Origin: Candidatus Nitrosopelagicus sp. | GTDB taxonomy: Archaea > Thermoproteota > Nitrososphaeria > Nitrososphaerales > Nitrosopumilaceae | Assembly: GCA_012964965.1 (NCBI GenBank) | Contig: DTTB01000149.1 | Location: 1 to 6,246, forward strand | DNA length: 6,246 bases | Direction: 5' to 3' | Part shown: positions 1 to 5,629 of the stretch, piece by piece | Layout of the letters: every line of letters begins with the position of its first letter | Position numbering within the stretch: the first letter of the stretch is position 1 | Program-made: the position numbers and the translations under genes | Notes under the pieces: generated by a model | What the model saw: the letters and a program-made list of their open reading frames with translations, nothing else | The model's database searches: none | Told to the model about the DNA's origin: nothing

Positions 1-435
1 GGCAATGGACTTTTTCACTTTGTTGTTTTCAGGGTCAAATCCTTCAACTACAATTTTGTATCTACCTTGCAACGAATCAGAGTTGTCTAATCTTTTTTGA
101 TTCCAGACGAATGTTACCTCTTCCTTTGGCTCAAGTTTAGTAACAACCTGTGCTGCCACTGGCACATAATATAACCCACCATCCATTCCAGTTACCTTCA
201 ATCCATAAGACGCATCAGAAAATGTTAGCGGCACAGTGCCAGAATTGACAATTTTAATAGAAATTTGTTCCCCTAATTTGAAGTCAATCTTTTCAGTTAA
301 AATCGAAATTGAAGGACCGTCTTCAAATACCAATTGTTCGTGACTGTTTTGAGAATACGCAACAAGTCCAAGGATGAGGCCAGACATCATGCCCACACAT
401 AGCGCAATCATAAGACCTCTCGGCAATGATTTCAT
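1..435 (-). CDS. Membrane-anchored or secreted beta-sandwich (Ig-like) protein, 3' end cut by window
   Basis: I translated this region by hand; the frame is open for 145 codons from ATG at 433-435 to the window edge, so the C-terminus is missing. The N-terminus is MKSLPRG followed by a hydrophobic stretch (about residues 8-27), which fits a signal peptide or N-terminal anchor. Residues about 35-145 alternate hydrophobic and polar positions like beta strands, with turn motifs such as VNSGTVPLTF (63-72), a GMDGG turn (83-87), LEPKEEVTFVWNQ (101-113) and GRYKIVVEGFD (124-134). This pattern resembles BsuPI-like or other Ig-like extracellular beta-sandwich domains, but that is only a resemblance by eye. 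The start is fixed by a 4-nt ATGA overlap with the truB stop, which suggests translational coupling. The function is unknown; it probably acts outside the membrane. No catalytic residues are recognisable. Confidence 0.8.
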   Translation of the reverse strand, partial: MKSLPRGLMIALCVGMMSGLILGLVAYSQNSHEQLVFEDGPSISILTEKIDFKLGEQISIKIVNSGTVPLTFSDASYGLKVTGMDGGLYYVPVAAQVVTKLEPKEEVTFVWNQKRLDNSDSLQGRYKIVVEGFDPENNKVKKSIA

Positions 436-1442
436 TTTTTCTCAACATTATCTTTATTTGGTTTTGTTCTCCAACTTTTGGGATAAGTATTGGGCTTCAT
501 GATTAATCGTTTTGTTTCAAAGGCATATCCTTTTGTGGCATCCTGGATATCTTCACCTAGCATGATGGATTGTCCAAGTGCTACAATCTCTCCCTTTTGT
601 GTGTAAATTCCCACAATCTCATCTTTTTGTAGATTTTCAGAAATCTGTAATATCCCAGGCACAGCGAGTTGTGCTCCATGGCATAGGGCATCAACAGCGG
701 AATCCCTAATAACAACTGATTTGATTTCGCTTAGAGCATGTTCTATTGGGTGAATCAGTTTCAATAGAGTAGAATCATCTTTTTTTTCTTTCCAATCAGT
801 AAAAGCAATAGCAAGTTGATGCATAGTAACTAATGGGTAGTCTTCGTGGAATTGGCTAACACGTGTTCGTCTCAGCTCTATCATAGTACCACCATAGCCT
901 AAAACTTCACCAAAATCATAGATTAGTTTCCGAATGTAGGTTCCTGCCTCACAAAGTATACGGATTAAAATCAATCTTTCCTTCTGTTCAAGTAATTCCA
1001 ACTCAAAGATTCGTCGTATCCTAGTCTGTCTTGAAACAGCTGAGCGTTGTGGTGGCCTTTGGTATATGTCACCACAAAATTGCTTTAATATGCTATCAAG
1101 CTGTTCTTTGGATGGTAACGAATGAAGTCTACCTAAAGCACAGTATTCCTTAGGACCTAACAATAGTACACCAAGAGCCTTTGTGCCATCACCAAGACCT
1201 AATGGAAGTACACCAGTCACTTGTGGATCCAACGTCCCGCTATGACCCGCCTTTGGAATTTCTAGGATGCGCTTTGCCCATGCAACAACTTGGTGGCTAG
1301 TGGGACCTGGTGGTTTATCTAAAAGTATCAAGCCATAGTTTAGTAACTGCTCAACTGAACGTTTATTGTAATAGGTGCCGTAATTATCGTCTGTAATGTC
1401 TTGATCAATTGTTATTAGATTCTCAAGTTGTTTTAATTTCAA
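432..1442 (-). CDS. truB: Archaeal Cbf5/TruB-family tRNA/rRNA pseudouridine synthase
   Basis: The product isomerises uridine to pseudouridine. Archaeal Cbf5 is the catalytic subunit of H/ACA guide-RNA particles with Nop10, Gar1 and L7Ae, modifying rRNA, and can also act on tRNA U55. The 336-residue protein has the family motifs in order: KPPGPTSH (43-50), KAGHSGTLDPQVTG (64-77) with catalytic Asp72, and CEAGTYIRKL (164-173). A C-terminal PUA domain covers about 238-316, followed by a short basic tail with PKSW. The start is TTG at 1440-1442. No other start is possible just upstream, because an in-frame TGA lies at 1452-1454. A GAGGG Shine-Dalgarno-like tract lies 6 nt before the TTG. The 5' end overlaps the upstream kinase gene by 20 nt, and the stop overlaps the next gene as ATGA. 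Length and motifs look intact. Confidence 0.96.
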   Translation of the reverse strand: MKLKQLENLITIDQDITDDNYGTYYNKRSVEQLLNYGLILLDKPPGPTSHQVVAWAKRILEIPKAGHSGTLDPQVTGVLPLGLGDGTKALGVLLLGPKEYCALGRLHSLPSKEQLDSILKQFCGDIYQRPPQRSAVSRQTRIRRIFELELLEQKERLILIRILCEAGTYIRKLIYDFGEVLGYGGTMIELRRTRVSQFHEDYPLVTMHQLAIAFTDWKEKKDDSTLLKLIHPIEHALSEIKSVVIRDSAVDALCHGAQLAVPGILQISENLQKDEIVGIYTQKGEIVALGQSIMLGEDIQDATKGYAFETKRLIMKPNTYPKSWRTKPNKDNVEKK

Positions 1443-1998
1443 AAAGTTCCCTCACAGTTGACTTTGCAACTTCAAGTACATGTACTGCATCAAGATTGTC
1501 AGTTTCAATTACCTTATTAAATACTGATAGATCTTCTCCAAATTCAAATCCGTACAATGTTTTGTAAATTATTTTGTTCTCATCATATCGTTTTTGTACA
1601 ATTTTGACAGTGTCATTTTTTGACAGATTGTCTCTAACAGTCATTCGTCTTGCACTATTCTCCATAGATCCTGCCAGCCAAATCTTAACTCCACCCTCAA
1701 CAATCCATGGAAGTGTATAACTAGTTATTACAACGTTGCCTTCAAGAAACAGTTTTTTGAGTTTAGCATCTACTTTTTTATCGAATTCAGAATTTTCTTG
1801 CCGATGACTCAGGAAACTCATCCCTTCAGGTGTATCCCACCAATCATCTCCTCCTGTATCAAATCCCTCATCCTGAGCAAGTTCCTTTAGTATATCGCCA
1901 CCGCTCAAATGTCTAAGATCAAACTCTTTTCCTATACCTTTTGCAATGGTTGTTTTTCCAATTGCAGGTGGTCCAGAAATGATTACGGATTTTATCAA
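1423..1998 (-). CDS. cmk: Cytidylate-kinase-like P-loop nucleoside-monophosphate kinase
   Basis: This is probably a CMP kinase of the archaeal Cytidylate_kin2 type, which phosphorylates CMP/dCMP with ATP in pyrimidine nucleotide supply. The 191-residue protein has a Walker A loop GPPAIGKT (9-16), an LSGGDILKELA segment (31-41) like the first NMP-contacting helix of the family, and an Arg-rich lid-like stretch (117-122). The size is normal. Two parts differ from archaeal CMP kinases as I know them: an acidic, Trp-rich insert, TGGDDWWDTPEG (48-59), and NVVITSYTLPW (88-98), where the family usually has NVV-x-EGR. The CMP assignment therefore rests on fold and position, and specificity could differ. 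The start is TTG at 1996-1998, 2 nt after the upstream stop; no ATG or GTG lies near enough to keep the P-loop, and no clear Shine-Dalgarno is visible. The gene sits between the insertase gene and truB, as cmk does in many archaea. Confidence 0.85.
   Translation of the reverse strand: MIKSVIISGPPAIGKTTIAKGIGKEFDLRHLSGGDILKELAQDEGFDTGGDDWWDTPEGMSFLSHRQENSEFDKKVDAKLKKLFLEGNVVITSYTLPWIVEGGVKIWLAGSMENSARRMTVRDNLSKNDTVKIVQKRYDENKIIYKTLYGFEFGEDLSVFNKVIETDNLDAVHVLEVAKSTVRELFEIKTT
1449..1455 (-). promoter_or_regulatory. Shine-Dalgarno-like site for truB TTG start
   Basis: On the minus strand this reads GTGAGGG, followed by AACTTT and then the TTG start codon at 1442. GAGG pairs with the conserved anti-Shine-Dalgarno CCTCC core, and the 6-nt spacer is normal. 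An in-frame TGA overlaps this site, so TTG is the first usable start. The site lies inside the 3' end of the cytidylate-kinase-like gene. Confidence 0.5.
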
Positions 1999-2000
1999 CT

Positions 2001-2642
2001 TTATTCGTTCATGGAGGTCTTGGTTAGTTTCATGATCATGCCACTAAATGCAATGGCAGTCAAAAAATACCACGCCCACAAAAAAATCTCATTTTCAGTA
2101 TTACAGTATGGTCCAAGACCTGCAGCTGCATCTGCGGCCATTTTTTCAACTGTACAAGTGAGTTGGAAGAAATCCCCAGGTATTACATTAAGAGGAATTG
2201 GAGATATAGCTACAGTGTATGAAAACAGTGTAGGCATCAGAAAGTAGAAAATTAACAACAGTGGAATGATAGTTATCAGCATAGGTCGCATATTCATCTG
2301 CATCATTTCCATGCTCATTTTGTTCATGTACTTGGATTTTTTGTTTAATTCTGCAATTTTACTTTCATCCTTTGACCTAAATGCTTTCATTCTTTCTTTT
2401 TGCCAAGATCTTGTCTCTTTCATGATTCTTTTCATTTTTACCGAATCAACCAGTTTCTTTCTAACACCGGCATTGAAGAGATTTAACATGACCGAAAATC
2501 CGATTACAGCAAACGCTGAGAGTAACATGCCCTTTACTAAAGGATCAGCACTTCCAAGTGGACCCTCTCCTCTAATGCCAAAAAGATCACCCTGTAAGAA
2601 TATCGAATCCAAGAAATACAGAATAAAGTTAAGCTCAGTCAT
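2001..2642 (-). CDS. DUF106 / EMC3-TMCO1 family membrane insertase (archaeal YidC/Oxa1-like)
   Basis: This 213-residue protein has the Oxa1-superfamily layout: an outside N-terminus, TM1 at about 38-58, a cytosolic charged helical hairpin or coiled coil at about 60-118, TM2 at about 120-140, an external loop, TM3 at about 186-206 and a short cytosolic tail. Archaeal DUF106 proteins (Ylp1, structure known from Methanocaldococcus) bind ribosomes and are related to YidC, EMC3, TMCO1 and Get1. By family knowledge it should insert membrane proteins beside SecY. The coiled-coil end is very Met-rich (MNKMSMEMMQMNMRPM, 106-121), as expected for a greasy substrate-binding groove. Cys163 and Cys180 both fall in the predicted outer loop and could form a disulphide. 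ATG at 2640-2642 overlaps the adkA stop as ATGA. The position after secY-adkA is the usual archaeal one, which strengthens the call. Confidence 0.92.
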   Translation of the reverse strand: MTELNFILYFLDSIFLQGDLFGIRGEGPLGSADPLVKGMLLSAFAVIGFSVMLNLFNAGVRKKLVDSVKMKRIMKETRSWQKERMKAFRSKDESKIAELNKKSKYMNKMSMEMMQMNMRPMLITIIPLLLIFYFLMPTLFSYTVAISPIPLNVIPGDFFQLTCTVEKMAADAAAGLGPYCNTENEIFLWAWYFLTAIAFSGMIMKLTKTSMNE

Positions 2643-3217
2643 AGTCCTATAGCATCTATTACATTTACTGCCGCTTCTTCAATCTTTCCCTCATGATTGA
2701 AAATTACCTTCATGGGAGAGCCAGAAAAAACAGAACAGCTAGAAAGCATCGCATCCTGAACGGCAAGTTCCTTTTTAATGTCCTCAATAGAAATAGGATC
2801 CCGCTCTCTGGTTCCATCTTTCATTCTTCTATTATGTATTTCATCTGGACTAGCAGAGATTGCAATGAAATTTGTAGGTTGTATAATTTGTATCACATAA
2901 TTTGGAAGGCCTGGATAGAATCCTGCCTTTGTAGATATGAAAGCATGAGTGTCAATGAAAATAACATCGTCCGAAAGATTTGAGATCGTTTCTGCAGCGA
3001 TTTTTTGAAGTTCTTTTTGTTTTTCTATTGGCAACGTTCTTAATTCATCCCTGTTTTTAATTCCCATTTTCTTTGCTTCTTCAAACATTATTGTACCATA
3101 ACTATGCACACTGACAGTCTTGTTTTTTTGTTTGATTAATTCTGCAATTTTTGTAACAAGAGATGTTTTACCAACTCCTGGAATTCCAACTATTACAACT
3201 TTTTTACTTTCTTCCAA
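2639..3217 (-). CDS. adkA: Archaeal adenylate kinase (AdkA)
   Basis: AdkA interconverts AMP + ATP and 2 ADP in the cytosol. Counting from a TTG at 3227-3229, the frame gives 196 residues with a Walker A loop GIPGVGKT (15-22), SYGTIMFEEAKKMG (43-56) and RDELR (60-64) in the AMP-binding part, the archaeal FIDTHAFISTKAGFYPGLP segment (91-109), and a short Arg-rich lid RRMKDGTRERD (134-144). It is the archaeal AdkA type, not the bacterial long-lid type. There is no ATG start. Candidates are TTG 3229, GTG 3226 and TTG 3217. I chose TTG 3217 because GGTG lies 6 nt before it, it gives 192 residues (typical of archaeal AdkA), and it reduces the overlap with secY from 26 to 14 nt. The start is uncertain, the identity is not. 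The stop overlaps the insertase ATG as ATGA. secY-adk adjacency is conserved in archaea and bacteria. Confidence 0.94.
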   Translation of the reverse strand: MEESKKVVIVGIPGVGKTSLVTKIAELIKQKNKTVSVHSYGTIMFEEAKKMGIKNRDELRTLPIEKQKELQKIAAETISNLSDDVIFIDTHAFISTKAGFYPGLPNYVIQIIQPTNFIAISASPDEIHNRRMKDGTRERDPISIEDIKKELAVQDAMLSSCSVFSGSPMKVIFNHEGKIEEAAVNVIDAIGL

Positions 3218-4658
3218 GCCAAGCACCAAGTCGGGGCATAACCAATTCCACTTTTTCTCTTACAAGCTGGTTATAATAATTAATCAAAATGTCAACCGTC
3301 AGTAAAATGCCTATACCAGAACCAAATACTCCCAAGATATCAGAAACTCCAGCTATAAGACCAAGTATTACAGAGCCAAGAATGGTAACTGATGGAATAT
3401 ACTTATTCAAGAGTGCCTCTACCGGTTTATTCGATCTTCTAAATCCAGGAATTACAACATCTGCATCCAAAAGATTTTGTGCAGCCTTTTTTGATGAAAG
3501 ACCGCCAAGTTCTACCCACAACTTTCCAAAAACAACAACAATGCCAATCATGAATAAGACATACAATACACCTCTCATTGGATCTAAAGCGACGAGTTCT
3601 AACCCTCTAGGTGGAGTGATGTAGTAGATTATTCCCCCTATAGGTGATGATGGACTGGTAGGATCAAATTGTGCAATTATGTTGAAAAAGGGACTAGCAT
3701 TACGTGGATTTAGTTGTGCCCAAAGCATCTGACCTATAAAAACTGCATTTGCCGTAAGAGCCGATGCCAAAATTACAGGTATGTTTGATACATACATCAA
3801 TTTGATTGGGTATGTAGCTGAAAATCCTCTATACTTTGTTGATACAATTGGAATCTCAACCTTCATGCCCTGAGTGTAGATAAGTATCAATAGGATTCCA
3901 GCCGTAAGACAAAGTCCAAATATACTCGGTAATTGGTTCGACCTGAATACAGCATCAGCTAAATTGGATCCAAACATGCCAGTTGTTGCATCTAAAAATC
4001 CTAATTGAAAAATGTAGGGAATAATGCCTATCGATCCACCATCGCCAGCAGGAAGTGGGCTGAAAAGACTCCAAAGTATCTGCTGAGAAACTCCTGCTGC
4101 GATAAATAGACTGATTCCTGAGCCTAAGCCCCATCCTTTTTGAATAAGCTCATCCATGAACATAACAAAGATCGATGCTGCGATTAGCTGCCCTATCAAA
4201 ACTCCCATTACAGTGGGGTCAGTAATATTTGCACCATAAACTGCTACACCATATACAGATCCCTCTATTAGAATAACTATGTAAGTAAGCATTTTTGTAG
4301 CTGTCTGAAATATACCGCGCTCTTCAGGGTTTTTGAAGTCAAACTTGAGAATATCAGAACCCCTAAGTAATTGCATAAGAAGTCCAGCTGTTACGATAGG
4401 TCCTATTCCAAGCTCAACTAAAGAACCCTGCTGTGATGCAAAAATCACACGCGCAAATGCAAGAAAATCATACTCGGGAGCGGTGGCTCCAAAAAGAGGA
4501 GTCTGTCCCATAACCATGTATATAACAACACAAGCACCACACCAGAGCAATTTAGTTTGAAGTGATACTTTTCTTTTTGGTTTTGGTATTTGCGGAATAT
4601 ATGGCTCTGCCTTAGCTACAGCCCTTCGAACATAATTAGTAAGAGTTCCTTCAGCCAT
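3204..4658 (-). CDS. secY: Preprotein translocase subunit SecY (Sec61 alpha homologue)
   Basis: SecY is the pore of the Sec translocon, working with SecE and Sec-beta for export and membrane insertion. The 484-residue protein shows ten predicted membrane segments: TM1 about 35-51, a plug region about 56-75, then TM2b 80-98, TM3 119-140, TM4 149-169, TM5 176-198, TM6 243-263, TM7 287-312, TM8 361-384, TM9 423-443 and TM10 445-464. The two cytosolic ribosome-binding loops are recognisable: 264-286 with EIPIVSTKYRGF, and 385-420 with the conserved GFRRSNKPVEALLNKYIP. The basic N-terminus (11-31) is cytosolic. The length is slightly above the usual archaeal size of about 430-480, with longer external loops around 199-240 and 313-360. 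ATG at 4656-4658 overlaps the rpl15 stop by 8 nt. The gene is complete, and its place after rpl15 is universal in spc operons. Confidence 0.97.
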   Translation of the reverse strand: MAEGTLTNYVRRAVAKAEPYIPQIPKPKRKVSLQTKLLWCGACVVIYMVMGQTPLFGATAPEYDFLAFARVIFASQQGSLVELGIGPIVTAGLLMQLLRGSDILKFDFKNPEERGIFQTATKMLTYIVILIEGSVYGVAVYGANITDPTVMGVLIGQLIAASIFVMFMDELIQKGWGLGSGISLFIAAGVSQQILWSLFSPLPAGDGGSIGIIPYIFQLGFLDATTGMFGSNLADAVFRSNQLPSIFGLCLTAGILLILIYTQGMKVEIPIVSTKYRGFSATYPIKLMYVSNIPVILASALTANAVFIGQMLWAQLNPRNASPFFNIIAQFDPTSPSSPIGGIIYYITPPRGLELVALDPMRGVLYVLFMIGIVVVFGKLWVELGGLSSKKAAQNLLDADVVIPGFRRSNKPVEALLNKYIPSVTILGSVILGLIAGVSDILGVFGSGIGILLTVDILINYYNQLVREKVELVMPRLGAWLGRK

Positions 4659-5151
4659 CCTTTTTTACCAACTCTTCTCCAGCATTTTTGACATTATCTT
4701 CGGCATTAGAGCTAAATTGGTTTATTTTTTTTTCCTTTTTTAGTAACTCCCCTCCAGCAGTTTTTACTTTGTCTTCCGCTTTAGAGGTAAATTGGTCTAT
4801 TTTAATAGAATATGCGTTTTTTACTTGTCCTCCTCCTAGGAGTTTATCAAAACCCAAAGCCTTCAGATCTAGGATTTTTTTGTCATTTTCTTCTTTGCCA
4901 TATTGTAAATACAAATCATCTAGATCCCGAACACTAGCCCATTTTTTTATAACATTTCTTGTTGGTGGATTAAGAGAACTGTGACCAAAATGATCTGGAA
5001 AATCTTTCAGCATAGTACTAAAATGATGTTTCAGCATTCCAGATTGACCAAGACCGCCCTTATGACCACTGGCTCTATGCTGACCAACTTGACCCCATCC
5101 ATGATTTCTTGAGCCTCTAAATTTTCTTGTTTTTCTAAGTCTTGTTGCCAT
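4651..5151 (-). CDS. rpl15: 50S ribosomal protein L15 (uL15), with duplicated C-terminus
   Basis: uL15 is a large-subunit protein that folds with 23S rRNA. The basic Gly/His-rich N-terminus (RLRKTRKFRGSRNHGWGQVG, 4-23, then GHKGGLG, 29-35) is the archaeal/eukaryal uL15 (L27a-like) rRNA-binding tail. Residues about 92-140 form the L15/L18e C-terminal fold, with DLKALGFDKLLGGG (95-108) and the family's closing pattern F-x-S-x-A-E-x-K-V-x-x-AGG. Residues 118-142 and 143-166 are two copies of that closing element (IDQFTSKAEDKVK.. and INQFSSNAEDNVK..), making 166 residues in all, longer than usual for archaeal uL15. ATG at 5149-5151 follows the rpl30 stop after 1 nt. The stop lies inside the secY start region (8-nt overlap). 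The identity is secure; the duplicated tail is the unusual part. Confidence 0.96.
   Translation of the reverse strand: MATRLRKTRKFRGSRNHGWGQVGQHRASGHKGGLGQSGMLKHHFSTMLKDFPDHFGHSSLNPPTRNVIKKWASVRDLDDLYLQYGKEENDKKILDLKALGFDKLLGGGQVKNAYSIKIDQFTSKAEDKVKTAGGELLKKEKKINQFSSNAEDNVKNAGEELVKKDG
4657..4803 (-). repeat. 75-nt in-frame tandem duplication inside the 3' end of rpl15
   Basis: The two copies lie at about 4657-4728 and 4732-4803, offset by exactly 75 nt (25 codons) with no gap. Aligning 4661-4725 with 4736-4800 by eye gives 53 identical of 65 positions. At protein level 15 of 24 residues match (I-x-QF-x-S-x-AED-x-VK-x-AG-x-EL-x-KK). Between ATA Ile and the paired Lys codons, seven changed codons alter the amino acid and four are silent, so most differences are replacements. 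The boundary carries a T9 run at 4725-4733 (A9 in the sense strand), a plausible slippage-prone spot. Confidence 0.85.
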
Positions 5152-5152
5152 T

Positions 5153-5629
5153 TTACATCATTCTCTTAACCAAACTAGTAAGTTCCTTATTATGACCAAG
5201 AATACCTTTTTGACTATACAAATATTTTGTACTTCGTTTAAATCCTTGTTTAGGAGGTGACAAAGCGAACCATGGTTTTAATGGTTTGATTTTTGACATA
5301 CTGATTTTCCCTTCTGACAAAGATACTGCCAAATCGTCAATTGTTTTAAAACCTGCCTGTAAAATATCTTTGTTCGTAATTTTTTTGTAACCTGTTCTTC
5401 TTCCTTTTTTATCCAATAATTCTTTGGTTGTTTTGGTATCAATTTCTTGCCAAGAAATATAATGTTGTATTTTTTTTAACATTCCTGCAGTATTCTCTTT
5501 AACAGGCAGTATAACAGCACGATATTTCTTTTCTAATTTTAATAGATTTAACGTGGTGTTAGCCCAGTGTGGAACATCGGCTTGCCCTTTTATCCTTACA
5601 ACTAGATATGCTTTCGTCATATTTATCAT
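5153..5629 (-). CDS. rpl30: 50S ribosomal protein L30 (uL30), archaeal L7e-like form
   Basis: uL30 is a large-subunit ribosomal protein. The N-terminal half, AYLVVRIKGQADVP (7-20), then LKLEKKYRAVILP (30-42) and a segment ending MLKKIQHYISW (50-60), is the ferredoxin-like L30 core. The C-terminal half ends with LSPPKQGFKRSTKYLYSQKG (123-142) and ILGHNKELTSLVKRMM (143-158), the extension seen in archaeal L30 and eukaryal L7. At 158 residues the length is normal for archaea. Two in-frame ATGs are possible. The one at 5627-5629 overlaps the rps5 stop as ATGA. The one at 5618-5620 (Met4, giving MTKAYLVV) has GGGATGAT just upstream, a partial Shine-Dalgarno match, and may be the real start. The rpl15 ATG follows 1 nt after this stop. 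Confidence 0.96.
   Translation of the reverse strand: MINMTKAYLVVRIKGQADVPHWANTTLNLLKLEKKYRAVILPVKENTAGMLKKIQHYISWQEIDTKTTKELLDKKGRRTGYKKITNKDILQAGFKTIDDLAVSLSEGKISMSKIKPLKPWFALSPPKQGFKRSTKYLYSQKGILGHNKELTSLVKRMM

Noticed and set aside
432..450. T-rich stretch between truB and the next gene, considered as a transcription terminator.
   Set aside because: The T-run is on the plus strand, so the transcript has A residues there. The downstream gene begins inside the truB stop, which argues for read-through.
1909..2652. Open frames on the plus strand opposite cmk and the DUF106 insertase gene (1909-2247, 2266-2652).
   Set aside because: They are antisense to well-recognised genes. Their translations show no domain pattern and look like complements of membrane-segment and coiled-coil codons.
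3204..3229. Long secY/adkA overlap, considered as programmed frameshifting to make a fusion protein.
   Set aside because: Both genes have complete, family-typical ends. A TTG start with GGTG at a normal distance explains adkA without frameshifting.
4725..4733. T9 run in rpl15, considered as a sequencing frameshift that created an artificial longer C-terminus.
   Set aside because: The frame encodes recognisable uL15 repeat sequence on both sides of the run and reaches a stop that overlaps secY neatly, so the reading appears correct.
2693..4984. Other plus-strand open frames opposite adkA, secY and rpl15 (2693-2983, 3120-3305, 3289-3624, 4333-4560, 4688-4984).
   Set aside because: All lie antisense to conserved genes and encode low-complexity or featureless products. 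The 4688-4984 frame even shows a mirrored repeat caused only by the rpl15 duplication.
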